From JAVWGW01 sp036655915 (GTDB lineage: Bacteria; Actinomycetota; Coriobacteriia; Coriobacteriales; Eggerthellaceae), in the NCBI GenBank assembly GCA_036655915.1, contig JAVVPE010000021.1, forward strand, positions 1 to 27,502: a DNA stretch of 27,502 bases, in the 5' to 3' direction. Below the pieces are notes generated by a model. It did no database searches. It saw only the letters and a program-made list of their open reading frames with translations, and had not been told where the DNA came from. Both the position numbers and the translations under genes were made by a program. Below are positions 6,433 to 14,705 of this stretch, piece by piece. Position 1 is the first letter of the stretch, and every line of letters starts with the position of its first letter.

Positions 6433-8555
6433 CGCTTCTTGCGCACCCCAAACCCGCTGCCTTTGCGCGAGCTTTTCTTCAGGCCTTTGAGCGCTTCGTC
6501 TTCTGAGGTGCCCTCAAACTGGGAACGCAACTTTACCGCCTGATTGCGCAGGCGCGCCGCCTCTTCAAAATCCATGCCCCGGGAAGCGGCGGCCATGTCT
6601 TCTTCCATCGAGGCAATAATGCGCAGTACCTCTTCGCGGGAAAGTGCTGCGAGCTCTTTATTCACCTGTTCAGCGGTGGTGTTGCCCGCTTCGCTTTCGA
6701 TGTAATCCATAATGTCGTTTATGGCTTTGCGGATGGTTTGCGGTTCGATGCCGTGTTCGGTGTTGTAGGCTTCTTGCACCTTGCGGCGGCGGCGGGTTTC
6801 CTCAATAGCCAGGTTCATCGAACGCGTAATTTTATCGGCATACATGATAACCTCACCCGACACGTTGCGCGCCGCACGGCCGATAGTCTGAATAAGCGAG
6901 CGATGGTTGCGCAAAAACCCTTCCTTGTCGGCATCAAGGATGGCCACCAGCGACACTTCCGGTAAATCCAGGCCTTCGCGCAGCAGATTGATGCCCACCA
7001 GCACATCAAACTTACCTTGGCGCAGTTCACGCAATATTTCCACGCGCTGGAGCGTCACAATATCAGAATGCATGTAGCGCGCCCGAATGCCCTGATCCAG
7101 CAGGTGATCGGTCAAATCTTCCGCCATCTTTTTCGTAAGCGTGGTAATCAACACGCGTTCGTCACGTGCGGCGCGCACCCGCGCTTCATCAATGATGTCA
7201 TCGATCTGACTTGCGGTGGGACGCACCACTATTTCAGGGTCAAGCAAGCCCGTGGGGCGAATAATCTGCTGCACGTTGCGCTGGCTAACCTTTTCTTCGT
7301 AATCACCCGGCGTCGCCGAAACGTAGATAAACTGTGGCACGCGTTCTTCAAATTCGTCGAAGCGCAAAGGGCGGTTATCCAAACACGACGGCAAACGAAA
7401 GCCATGTTCTGTCAAGGTTATCTTGCGGCTGCGGTCGCCTTCGTGCATACCGCGAATCTGCGGCACCGTCACATGGCTTTCATCGATGATGCACAAGAAA
7501 TCTTTCGGGAAGTAATCAAGCAGCGTATAGGCGGGTTCGCCGGGGTTGCGCCCATCAAGATGGCGCGAATAGTTTTCGATGCCGGAACAAAAACCCATCG
7601 TTTCCATCATTTCCAGATCGTAGGAAACGCGCATTTCCAGGCGCTGCGCTTCAAGAAGTTTGCCCTCCGATCGAAACTGCTGCAGGCGCGCCTGCAATTC
7701 TTCGCGCACGGTAAGCAGGGCATGGTCCAACTTCGGCCGCGCAGTCACGTAGTGCGAAGCCGGCCAGATGGGCAGGGCTTCATAGCCGTTGATCACTTCA
7801 CCCGTCACGTTATCTATTTCGGTTATGTTCTCGATTTCATCGCCGAAAAACTCCAGACGCACCGGATTATCCGCGTAGGGCGGAAACACATCGAGCGCAT
7901 CACCGCGCACGCGAAATGTACCGCGCTTGAGTTCGTAATCATTGCGATCGTATTGAATGTCGATCAGCTGATGGATAACATCGTCGCGTTCGGCCGCTTT
8001 TTCCTTGTCGATAAAAACCGCCATGCCCGCATAATCCATCGGCGACCCGATGCCATAAATGCACGACACGCTGGCAACCACGATGCAATCGCGCCGCGAA
8101 AGCAAAGAAGCCGTCGCCGCATGGCGCAGCTTTTCAACCTCCTCGTTGATGGATGCATCCTTTTCAATGAAGGTATCCGTTGTGGGCACGTAGGCTTCCG
8201 GCTGATAATAATCGTAGTACGAAACGAAATATACGACCGCATTATGGGGAAAGAAATCTTTGAGTTCGGAAGCCAACTGAGCGGCGAGTGTTTTATTGGG
8301 TGCCATAACCAGCGTTGGCTTCTGCACCGCTTCAATGGTTTTAGCAATGGTGAAAGTTTTGCCCGAACCTGTCACACCCAGCAGCGTTTGATAGCGCAAG
8401 TTTTCCTGCACGCCCTGCACAAGCGCTTCGATAGCCTGCGGCTGATCGCCCGCCGGCTCGTAGGGCGACACCACGGCAAATGGAGCTGAAGCAAGCCGCC
8501 CATCAGGCAACTTGCCTTCCATGGATACCCCATCCAAACTGCGTAAATGCGTCAC
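6429..8555 (-). CDS. uvrB: Excinuclease ABC subunit B
   Basis: A 708-residue DNA repair helicase-like protein that receives damaged DNA from UvrA and recruits UvrC. Walker A is GVTGSGKT (60-67). The damage-probing beta-hairpin is YYDYYQPEAYVP (113-124), the DEAD-like box CIIDESHVT, and helicase motifs VLVGINLLREGLDLPEVSL and QTIGRAARN follow. The UVR domain near residues 650-685 (FEEAARLRNQAVKLRSQ) contacts UvrC. Start GTG at 8555 is set by GGAGGA (8561-8566), five nt upstream. A basic tail KKSSRKGSGFGVRKKR ends the protein. It lies 145 nt downstream of coaE, and that gap contains an SOS box, so uvrB probably has its own damage-inducible promoter. Confidence 0.97.
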   Translation of the reverse strand: MTHLRSLDGVSMEGKLPDGRLASAPFAVVSPYEPAGDQPQAIEALVQGVQENLRYQTLLGVTGSGKTFTIAKTIEAVQKPTLVMAPNKTLAAQLASELKDFFPHNAVVYFVSYYDYYQPEAYVPTTDTFIEKDASINEEVEKLRHAATASLLSRRDCIVVASVSCIYGIGSPMDYAGMAVFIDKEKAAERDDVIHQLIDIQYDRNDYELKRGTFRVRGDALDVFPPYADNPVRLEFFGDEIENITEIDNVTGEVINGYEALPIWPASHYVTARPKLDHALLTVREELQARLQQFRSEGKLLEAQRLEMRVSYDLEMMETMGFCSGIENYSRHLDGRNPGEPAYTLLDYFPKDFLCIIDESHVTVPQIRGMHEGDRSRKITLTEHGFRLPSCLDNRPLRFDEFEERVPQFIYVSATPGDYEEKVSQRNVQQIIRPTGLLDPEIVVRPTASQIDDIIDEARVRAARDERVLITTLTKKMAEDLTDHLLDQGIRARYMHSDIVTLQRVEILRELRQGKFDVLVGINLLREGLDLPEVSLVAILDADKEGFLRNHRSLIQTIGRAARNVSGEVIMYADKITRSMNLAIEETRRRRKVQEAYNTEHGIEPQTIRKAINDIMDYIESEAGNTTAEQVNKELAALSREEVLRIIASMEEDMAAASRGMDFEEAARLRNQAVKLRSQFEGTSEDEALKGLKKSSRKGSGFGVRKKR

Positions 8556-8621
8556 AACAATCCTCCATCCACCGCGCTAAGATTTCATCGGATAGTTTAG
8601 CCTATCACAGATTGCGCCCCA

Positions 8622-8635
8622 TGAACAGATGTTCG
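8622..8635. promoter_or_regulatory. LexA SOS box upstream of uvrB
   Basis: TGAACAGATGTTCG matches the GAAC-N4-GTTC core of actinobacterial and Bacillus LexA sites (CGAAC-N4-GTTCG), with one outer base differing. It lies 67-80 nt before the uvrB start, in the coaE-uvrB gap. The promoter around it is weak by eye (minus-strand TGTTCA and TAGGCT, 17-nt spacer), with the box over the presumed -35. uvrB is a standard SOS gene, which supports the call. Confidence 0.7.
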
Positions 8636-8700
8636 GTTTTTTCCACAGAAATGAAGGGGGTATTTCCCCTTTCGCGCACAACTGAGGGCAGGACCCTTCT

Positions 8701-9291
8701 TTAAGCGGAATACTCTTTCCACCAGGCAATCACTTTTTGGCGCAACTCTTCCTGCGTGCCGTCGTTGTTAAAGGTGATATCGGCCGCTTCGATGCGTTCG
8801 GCATCGGTTATTTGCTGGGCGATGCGGTTGCGCACATCGGCTTCATCCCACCCGGCAGCAACGGCGCGCGCAATGCGCATATCAAGCGGGGTCAGAATAG
8901 CAACGATGCAGTCGGCCGTATGCGCCAAGGAATCTTGCTTGCCGCGAAACGCTGAAAACTCAATGACCGCAGCATCGTGGTCGCGCGCAAGCGCATCGAG
9001 CTGATCGGCAAAGCTCTCTTCTATGCGCGGCATAGAAATGCTGTTGAGGCGGCGTGTTTGTGTTTCATCAACAAAGGCTTTCTGAGCCAAAACCGCACGG
9101 ATGATTTCGCCGTTTTCATCAAAAATTTCGGCGCCAAAGGCTTCAACCAAATCCTGCTTGACCGTTTCCATTGCCAACACATCGTGGCCGACTTTATCCA
9201 AATCGATGACGGGCAAGCCTTGATCGGCCAGTGCACCCACCGCTGTCGACTTACCGCAGCCCATGCCACCGATAACGAAAATCTTTTTCAT
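8701..9291 (-). CDS. coaE: Dephospho-CoA kinase
   Basis: A 196-residue P-loop kinase for the last step of coenzyme A synthesis, phosphorylating the ribose 3'-hydroxyl of dephospho-CoA. The P-loop is GGMGCGKST (8-16), followed by VIDLDKVGHDVL carrying the conserved Asp-x-Asp and His. The usual DVPLLFE segment is replaced by EFSAFRGKQDSL, a divergent lid region. The C-terminal half keeps R-x6-W...R-x3-Q (RAVAAGWDEADVRNRIAQQ) and the terminal FNNDG. AAGGAGG at 9302-9308 fixes the ATG. It lies 75 nt downstream of mnmA, probably cotranscribed. Confidence 0.9.
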   Translation of the reverse strand: MKKIFVIGGMGCGKSTAVGALADQGLPVIDLDKVGHDVLAMETVKQDLVEAFGAEIFDENGEIIRAVLAQKAFVDETQTRRLNSISMPRIEESFADQLDALARDHDAAVIEFSAFRGKQDSLAHTADCIVAILTPLDMRIARAVAAGWDEADVRNRIAQQITDAERIEAADITFNNDGTQEELRQKVIAWWKEYSA

Positions 9292-9366
9292 ACCCGTTCA
9301 GCCTCCTTGATACAAGTGCTGCGCGCAGCAGCTTTTTGCTACCCGTATCATACCTTGTTTCACACC

Positions 9367-10428
9367 TTATGAGGCGCGACAAACCGCAGTGATTACCCCG
9401 CCGCCCCAAACGGTGGCACCTTCATAGAAAACAGCAAACTGCCCTGGTGCCGTTGTGGGCTGGGGGCTGCGCAGTGAAACACGCAGCGTCTGTGGCCCGG
9501 CAGGTTCAATAACGCAGGCAACACCGCGGCTGCGATAGCGCAGCTTGCACATGCATTCGCGGGCACCTTCCCCATCGGCAAAGGCCTGCCAATTTACCTG
9601 CTGCACCATAAGGGTATCGATAAGAGTTTCTTCCTGAAAGCCCACAACCAGTTCGTTGGCGTGCGGACGCTTTTCAATCACATAATAAGGTTGCGCAGCC
9701 GCAACACCGATACCCTTGCGCTGCCCCACCGTATAGCGCGCAAGGCCTGCGTGTTGCCCCACCACAGCACCCGCCTGCGTCACAATGTTTCCCGGCACCC
9801 CGACCACGCCACGCGCGGCCAAAAAATCGGTGTAATCACCGGAAACGAAACAAATATCTTGGCTTTCAGGTTTTTCAGCAACGGGCAATCCCAGATCGGC
9901 CGCATGTATGCGCACGTCGGCCTTCGTGGTGCCCCCCAAGGGAAGCACCAAACGCGCAAGCTGCTCTTGCTCAAGCATCGCAAGCATGTAACTTTGATCT
10001 TTACTTTCATCAAGCGCCGTTTTCACCACGAAGCGCCCGTTGGATGAAAGCTGTGCGATGCGCGCATAGTGCCCGGTGGCAACCGCATCGTAGCCTCGTT
10101 CATCGGCCACGGCAATAAGCTCGGGAATCTTGCAAAAACGGTTGCACTGCACACAGGGGCTCGGGGTAAGGCCGGCCGCATAATCGCTGACAAAAGGATC
10201 GACCACGCAGGAAGAAAACACCCCCGTGCAATCCCGTATCACATGTTCAATCCCTAGCAGCTTACACACTGCCGCGGCATCCAAAGCGGCCGCCCGGGCT
10301 TCCTTGGTGGGAAGAAAAAGGCAGGTCACACCTAGTACCTGATGGCCAGCACTCAGCAGCAGAGCAGCCGATGTCGCACTATCAACCCCGCCGCTCATGC
10401 CTAAGACTATGCGTTTTGTTTTATTCAT
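9367..10428 (-). CDS. mnmA: tRNA-specific 2-thiouridylase
   Basis: A 353-residue enzyme that adenylates C2 of wobble uridine 34 in tRNA Lys, Glu and Gln and replaces its oxygen with sulfur delivered from IscS. The PP-loop is GMSGGVDSA (9-17). The catalytic cysteines lie in TPSPCVQCN and ESQDICFVSG. ATGHYAR, DQSYML and RYTVGQRKGIG are also conserved. No ribosome site precedes the ATG. Instead a TATACT box ends six nt before it, so the mRNA may be leaderless. It heads the mnmA-coaE pair, divergent from the acyltransferase gene. It belongs with iscS and elp3 in a possible wobble-uridine pathway. Confidence 0.95.
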   Translation of the reverse strand: MNKTKRIVLGMSGGVDSATSAALLLSAGHQVLGVTCLFLPTKEARAAALDAAAVCKLLGIEHVIRDCTGVFSSCVVDPFVSDYAAGLTPSPCVQCNRFCKIPELIAVADERGYDAVATGHYARIAQLSSNGRFVVKTALDESKDQSYMLAMLEQEQLARLVLPLGGTTKADVRIHAADLGLPVAEKPESQDICFVSGDYTDFLAARGVVGVPGNIVTQAGAVVGQHAGLARYTVGQRKGIGVAAAQPYYVIEKRPHANELVVGFQEETLIDTLMVQQVNWQAFADGEGARECMCKLRYRSRGVACVIEPAGPQTLRVSLRSPQPTTAPGQFAVFYEGATVWGGGVITAVCRAS

Positions 10429-10434
10429 TGCGCC

Positions 10435-10440
10435 AGTATA
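10435..10440 (-). promoter_or_regulatory. Putative -10 box giving a leaderless mnmA mRNA
   Basis: Minus-strand TATACT ends six nt before the mnmA ATG, so transcription would start at or next to the A of ATG. No good -35 is seen at 16-18 nt spacing. Confidence 0.45.
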
Positions 10441-10510
10441 ACCTGTGCCACTCTATCGCACATACCTTTCAAAAAACCGACACTCAATTCCTCATTCTCT
10501 GACCGTTTTC

Positions 10511-10542
10511 TTGCACGCGCCATCTCTGCCAACTGCTATCAT
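10511..10542 (+). promoter_or_regulatory. Candidate promoter of the acyltransferase gene
   Basis: An extended -10, TGCTATCAT (10534-10542), with TTGCAC at 10511-10516. The 20-nt spacer is long, so the extended -10 would do most of the work. The leader would be about 50 nt. Confidence 0.4.
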
Positions 10543-10597
10543 ACATAGATACACCCCATGAGGTGCCCATCCTTCAACGCCAGGAAGCACGCCGATA

Positions 10598-12493
10598 ATG
10601 CCACGTCCAAAAACGCGCTACATCCCTTCTTTAGATGGCTTGCGAGCCCTTGCCGTCTTGGCAGTTATCCTCTACCACACAAACGCGCAATGGGCGCCCG
10701 GCGGGCTTTTGGGCGTCACGGTTTTTTTCGTGCTTTCCGGCTATCTGATCACCGGGCTTTTAATAACGGAGTGGAAAACAACTAAGAAAATCGACCTGAA
10801 AAATTTCTGGCTACGCCGAGCGCGCCGCCTGGTGCCCGCCATCGTCTTTTTGCTGGTGTGCATTATCGCGCTTACCACGCTTTTCAACCATCCCTTGCTA
10901 ACGAAAATGCGCCCCGACATTGTGCCGTCGCTTTTTTTCTACAGCAACTGGCACTACATATTTAGCAACCTTTCCTATTTTGATGCCCTGGGCGCCCCTT
11001 CCCCTTTAACGCATTTTTGGTCGCTGGCCATAGAAGAGCAGTTTTATCTTGTCTGGCCGCTGATAATGCTGGGTCTTTTCAAAGCACACACCACCAAAAA
11101 GGGCTTTTGCCGCATCATCGTTGTGCTTGCCGCAGCATCAGCCCTGGCCATGGCGCTGCTTTTTGACCCCGCAGCCGACCCAAGCCGTGTCTATTACGGT
11201 ACCGATACCCGCGCTTTTTCCTTGCTGATTGGCGCTTGGCTGGCTTTCGTGTGGCCTGCCAGCCAGTTCAATGAACACACCGGAGAAGCCCTGCCGCGCA
11301 CAACACTTATAGCGCTCAATGGTTGCGGCCTCGCAGCGCTTGTAGGGCTGCTTGCCCTTATGGCCTGCACCAACGGATTTTCACCGTTTCTGTATCGCGG
11401 CGGTATCCTTCTTGCCTCGCTTTTAACGGCGGTGATTATCGCTGTAGCCGTTCACCCGCGCAGTTTGCTGGCACAAGGTTTCGCCGTGCGCCCTCTGGTT
11501 TGGGTGGGGCAAAGATCCTATGGCCTCTACCTGTGGCATTACCCGCTGCTGCTTTTGATGAATCCGCTCAATTATACGGGGGAAATAAACCCGCTGGTTT
11601 GCCTTGTGCAGTTTGGCATCATCGTAGCCTGTGCGGCGTTTTCCTATCGCTTCATCGAAAACCCCGTGCGCCATGGCGCCATCGGTGCCTTCATCAAAGG
11701 GGTGCGCGCGCACAGCATCGCGCTGCCCCTTTATGCGCGGCAACGCGCGCTGCCCCTTGCCGGCGGCTGCCTGCTTGCCATCCTTGCCGTAGGTGGCCTC
11801 ATTTTTGTGCCGCCCACCTCGGCTGTTAGCAACACTGAAACCCTGAAACAAGAAAGCAGCGCCACTCAAAACGCCACCCCGCAAACACCACCGCCCATAC
11901 CGCCACAGGCAGCGAACACCTACGATATTCTTTTGATTGGAGATTCCGTTTCGCTGGGTGCTGCCCCTAGCTTCGAGGCAACTTTCCCTGGCGGAGTTAT
12001 CGATTCCGCCGTCAGCCGCCAGCTTTCCGAAGGCCTGTTGGTGTACGACTACTACAAGCAGGCCGGCGTCGTGGGCAAGGTAGTTGTCTTTGCTTTGGGC
12101 ACCAACGGGCCGGCAAGCGACGAAAGCCTTGACGAATTGATAGCTGCTGTGGGCCAAGACAAATCCATCTACCTTGTTAACACCCGCTGTCCCGAACCTT
12201 GGGAAGCCACAAGCAACGAAGCGCTGGCGCGCGCAGCCCAGCACTACAGCAACGTTACCCTTATCGATTGGTTTGCGCTTAGCACCAACCACGATGACTG
12301 GTTTGATGGTGATGGCACCCATTTAACCCAAGATGCAGCCGTCATTTACACCGATATGATAGCGCAAGCCACCGCACACGATAGGCAGGTTGAACAGGAA
12401 GAAAAAGCTAAGGCCGAAGCGGCCAGGCAAGAAGCCTTGGCAACCGCCGCTTTAGCTGAGCAGGCGCAACAGGCTATTGGTCAGGAAGAATAG
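10598..12493 (+). CDS. OatA-like membrane O-acyltransferase with SGNH domain
   Basis: A 631-residue two-domain envelope enzyme. Residues 1 to about 360 are an acyltransferase-3 membrane domain, with RYIPSLDGLRALAVLAVILYH containing the conserved His27, RRARRLVPA, and FWSLAIEEQFYLVWPL, and roughly 10-11 helices. After another hydrophobic helix (about 385-405) and a Pro/Thr-rich linker comes an extracytoplasmic SGNH esterase-like domain: GDS at 448-450, GTNG, and the catalytic pair D572 and H575 in DGTHLT. OatA enzymes acetylate peptidoglycan muramic acid and confer lysozyme resistance; related proteins modify other surface glycans, so the acceptor is inferred. A 34-residue charged Ala/Glu/Gln tail (from about 598) looks like a helix or coiled coil. 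AGGAAG (10582-10587) supports the start. A shared terminator follows. Confidence 0.9.
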   Translation: MPRPKTRYIPSLDGLRALAVLAVILYHTNAQWAPGGLLGVTVFFVLSGYLITGLLITEWKTTKKIDLKNFWLRRARRLVPAIVFLLVCIIALTTLFNHPLLTKMRPDIVPSLFFYSNWHYIFSNLSYFDALGAPSPLTHFWSLAIEEQFYLVWPLIMLGLFKAHTTKKGFCRIIVVLAAASALAMALLFDPAADPSRVYYGTDTRAFSLLIGAWLAFVWPASQFNEHTGEALPRTTLIALNGCGLAALVGLLALMACTNGFSPFLYRGGILLASLLTAVIIAVAVHPRSLLAQGFAVRPLVWVGQRSYGLYLWHYPLLLLMNPLNYTGEINPLVCLVQFGIIVACAAFSYRFIENPVRHGAIGAFIKGVRAHSIALPLYARQRALPLAGGCLLAILAVGGLIFVPPTSAVSNTETLKQESSATQNATPQTPPPIPPQAANTYDILLIGDSVSLGAAPSFEATFPGGVIDSAVSRQLSEGLLVYDYYKQAGVVGKVVVFALGTNGPASDESLDELIAAVGQDKSIYLVNTRCPEPWEATSNEALARAAQHYSNVTLIDWFALSTNHDDWFDGDGTHLTQDAAVIYTDMIAQATAHDRQVEQEEKAKAEAARQEALATAALAEQAQQAIGQEE

Positions 12494-12530
12494 CAGGCCT
12501 ACCCAAGGTCCCCGCACTTAATCTGCCACA

Positions 12531-12557
12531 AAAAAGACTCCCCGGAGGGAGCCTTTT
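12531..12557. terminator. Bidirectional terminator between the acyltransferase and rpsA
   Basis: AAAAAG at one end and CTTTTT at the other flank a GC-rich hairpin (CTCCC with GGGAG, four-nt loop, one A-C mismatch below). The A and T tracts let it work on both strands, ending the plus-strand acyltransferase gene (stop at 12493) and the minus-strand rpsA gene (stop at 12581). Confidence 0.85.
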
Positions 12558-12580
12558 TAGCTGTGCGAGTTTAAGAAAAG

Positions 12581-13864
12581 CTATTCAGCAGCTTGCTGTG
12601 CCGCAGCTTCTTCCACAGCAGCTTCCGGCTCAACGGCAGCTTCCGGCTCAACGGCAGCTTCCGGCTCGACAGCTTCGGCAGCTTCCGCTTCGGGCTTTTC
12701 AGCCTTCTTCTTAGCCGGACGCTCTTCAACAACCACGGTTTCATCGATGGGGATTTCAAAGCCCAGCTCTTCGGCAGCAGCCTTCATGGACAAGGAAATG
12801 CGACGACGCTCGGGGTTGATTTCCATGACCTTGACCTTCACTTCGTCGCCCACATGCACAACCTGTGCCGGGGAATCGATGTGCTTCAAAGACATTTCGG
12901 AAATGTGCACCAAACCTTCAACGTTGTCACCGAGTTCGATGAATGCACCGAAGGGAACAATCTTGGTGACCTTGCCATCGACAATGGTGCCGATCGGGTA
13001 GTTTTCGACAAGCTTAATCCACGGATCTTCCGTGGTCTGCTTAAGGCCGAGAGAAATGCGCTCACGCTGCAAATCGACATCGAGCACTTCGACTTCCACT
13101 TCGTCTCCGACTTTGACAACTTCGGAAGGATGGTTGACGTGGCTCCAAGAAAGCTCGGAGATGTGCACCAGGCCGTCGATGCCGCCCAGGTCGACGAAAG
13201 CACCAAAGTCAACAATGGAGGAAACGCTGCCCTTAAGGCGCATGCCCTTGGTAAGTTTTTCGAGGATTTCAGCGCGCTCGTTCTTGCGGCCTTCTTCAAG
13301 CAGCACGCGACGAGAAAGCACGACGTTGTTGCGATTGCGATCCATTTCAATAACGCGGGCTTCGATTTCGGTGCCCATGTACATATCAAGATCTTTAACG
13401 CGACGAAGGTCAACCAAAGAGGCAGGCAAGAAGCCACGCAGACCGATATCAAGAATCAAGCCGCCCTTGACGACTTCGATAACTTCACCGGTAACCACTT
13501 CGCCAGCTTTGAATTTGTCTTCAACCTGAATCCAAGCGCGCTCGTATTCGGCACGTTTCTTGGAAAGAATCAAACGACCGTCTTTGTCTTCCTTTTGAAG
13601 AACCAAGGCTTCGATTTGCTCGCCCAGGCTAACGATATCCGCCGGATCAGCATCTTTACGGATGGAGAGTTCGCGGGAAGGAATAACGCCTTCGCTTTTG
13701 AAGCCGATGTCGACCAGCACTTCGTCGTGTTCGATTTTAACGACAATGCCACCAACCAGGTCGCCTTCGTCAAATTCGGTCAAGGTGCCGTCAATCATTT
13801 GATTCATCTGCTCATCGGAGAAGTCTTCAAATTCAATAACGGACGTGTTTTTGATTTCGGTCAA
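12581..13864 (-). CDS. rpsA: 30S ribosomal protein S1
   Basis: A 427-residue RNA-binding protein with four S1 repeats at about 33-103, 119-185, 205-275 and 290-361. Repeats three and four carry the typical VDFGAFVDLGG...GLVHISELS and VPFGAFIELGDNVEGLVHISEMS. Four repeats is the actinobacterial/Firmicutes form; proteobacterial S1 has six. S1 assists mRNA binding and unfolding on the small subunit. The tail (about 380-427) is low-complexity, with KKKAEK, then AVEPEA three times, then an Ala-rich end. The start is TTG at 13864, supported by AAAGGGG (13871-13877) six nt upstream. Transcription probably begins near 14017, giving a leader of about 150 nt. The bidirectional terminator at 12531 closes the gene. 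Confidence 0.95.
   Translation of the reverse strand: MTEIKNTSVIEFEDFSDEQMNQMIDGTLTEFDEGDLVGGIVVKIEHDEVLVDIGFKSEGVIPSRELSIRKDADPADIVSLGEQIEALVLQKEDKDGRLILSKKRAEYERAWIQVEDKFKAGEVVTGEVIEVVKGGLILDIGLRGFLPASLVDLRRVKDLDMYMGTEIEARVIEMDRNRNNVVLSRRVLLEEGRKNERAEILEKLTKGMRLKGSVSSIVDFGAFVDLGGIDGLVHISELSWSHVNHPSEVVKVGDEVEVEVLDVDLQRERISLGLKQTTEDPWIKLVENYPIGTIVDGKVTKIVPFGAFIELGDNVEGLVHISEMSLKHIDSPAQVVHVGDEVKVKVMEINPERRRISLSMKAAAEELGFEIPIDETVVVEERPAKKKAEKPEAEAAEAVEPEAAVEPEAAVEPEAAVEEAAAQQAAE
12618..12671. repeat. Three 18-bp tandem repeats in the rpsA tail
   Basis: The unit GCAGCTTCCGGCTCAACG occurs at 12618-12635 and 12636-12653. A third copy at 12654-12671 differs in its last bases. On the coding strand each unit gives the six residues AVEPEA. 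The repeat length keeps frame, so copy number could vary without breaking the gene. Confidence 0.95.
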
Positions 13865-14032
13865 AACGGACCCCTTTCAAAAAATTCGGGGACCCTTCGT
13901 CATGATTGCTTGCTACATGTACCATGTTCGCTTTGCAAAAAGCTTGCCATATCGACAATGCACCAAACATGTCTCGGGGGCCAACAGTTATGTCCTTGCA
14001 ATCGGTTGACTACAAGTCGAACTAGTATATCA
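13865..14032 (-). promoter_or_regulatory. rpsA promoter and long leader
   Basis: A minus-strand extended -10, TGATATACT, lies at 14024-14032 with no good -35. The roughly 150-nt transcribed leader contains a perfect dyad ACATG-GTA-CATGT (13915-13927). A CCCC...GGGG pairing next to the start could cover the AAAGGGG ribosome site. S1 represses its own translation in E. coli, so leader control is possible, though nothing here resembles the E. coli leader. Confidence 0.45.
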
Positions 14033-14064
14033 CAGCCATCCTTAAAGAGTATGGAGTGATGCTG

Positions 14065-14490
14065 TTAATTCTGACAGGAGGGACACACGCCTTCGAAGAT
14101 GATTTGATAGCTTTCTATTTCAAAACCATGTTTGTCGGCAATGCGTGCAGGCAGATTGTCTAAAGGTGGCATATCAACATCGTAGATATTCCCGCACAAT
14201 CGGCACTGTATATGGTAGTGATCTTCATGATTGAAATCATAGCGATCAGCCCCATTGGGAACTTCCACCCGCAGCACTTCTCCCTGGGTGGCCAAAACGC
14301 CCAGGTTGCGATATACCGTTGCGCGTGAAATGGTGGGATACTGCGAGCGCACAACTTCATACACATCGGCCGATGTGGGATGGTCGTGCAAGGATTGAAC
14401 CGCTTGCAGCACCAGTGTGCGCTGTACCGTGTTGCGTGTGGTAGCCGGAACCTGCGAACCCTGATCCCTTTGTATAGCTGCTGTTTTCAT
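14065..14490 (-). CDS. perR: Peroxide-responsive Fur-family regulator PerR
   Basis: A 141-residue Fur-family repressor. The residues that define Bacillus PerR occur at identical numbers: metal ligands His37, Asp85, His91, His93 and Asp104, and structural zinc cysteines 96, 99, 136 and 139 (CRLCG and CPSCQ). Asp85 in ADRYDF is the PerR-type residue, where Fur has glutamate. The winged helix includes ISRATVYRNLGVLATQGEV. In this family iron-catalysed oxidation of the histidines releases DNA and induces peroxide defence. The start is ATG 14490; the nearest ribosome-site-like run, GGGGAAGAG, is about 11 nt upstream. The gene stands 200 nt upstream of rpsA, which has its own promoter. Confidence 0.93.
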   Translation of the reverse strand: MKTAAIQRDQGSQVPATTRNTVQRTLVLQAVQSLHDHPTSADVYEVVRSQYPTISRATVYRNLGVLATQGEVLRVEVPNGADRYDFNHEDHYHIQCRLCGNIYDVDMPPLDNLPARIADKHGFEIESYQIIFEGVCPSCQN

Positions 14491-14537
14491 GAGGGCGCTC
14501 TTCCCCGGTCTTCTTCCCTTATCAGGGTTGAAAACCT

Positions 14538-14559
14538 ATTAGGATTATCTATCATTAAA
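14538..14559. promoter_or_regulatory. Candidate PerR/Fur box upstream of perR
   Basis: An A+T-rich run stands out from its surroundings 48-69 nt before the perR start. On the minus strand it reads TTTAATGATAGATAATCCTA and onwards, with one exact GATAAT and two related hexamers. Fur-family boxes are built of such hexamers. The match to the PerR consensus is poor, so this is only a candidate for autoregulation. Confidence 0.25.
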
Positions 14560-14652
14560 CACCCTAGCATGCCATTGCCCCGAGCGCAATAAAACACGGC
14601 AATTCACAGAAAATGCGCGTGCCCTGCCCACTTTTCCCCAGAATAAGAGCGC

Positions 14653-14658
14653 TACAAT
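14653..14658 (+). promoter_or_regulatory. Probable -10 box of the GNAT gene
   Basis: TACAAT, 47 nt before the GNAT start codon; the -35 region is not convincing. Confidence 0.4.
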
Positions 14659-14705
14659 AGCACTACCTCTTAGCAAAGCTGCACATTCACGTAAAGGAAG
14701 TTGGC

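Noticed and set aside
7017..8489. 490-codon plus-strand open frame across uvrB
   Set aside because: It is the antisense shadow of uvrB; it has no domain signature or ribosome site and the opposite strand encodes a complete conserved protein.
8591..8605. GATAG-TTTAGC-CTATC dyad near uvrB as a terminator
   Set aside because: Only five bp, A+T-rich, and no T tract on the minus strand; too weak to call.
12618..12671. CRISPR-like repeat
   Set aside because: The units are directly adjacent with no spacers and lie inside the rpsA coding tail.
12593..14059. 488-codon plus-strand open frame across rpsA
   Set aside because: Antisense shadow of rpsA; its Phe/Asn/Asp-rich, repetitive composition mirrors S1 codons.
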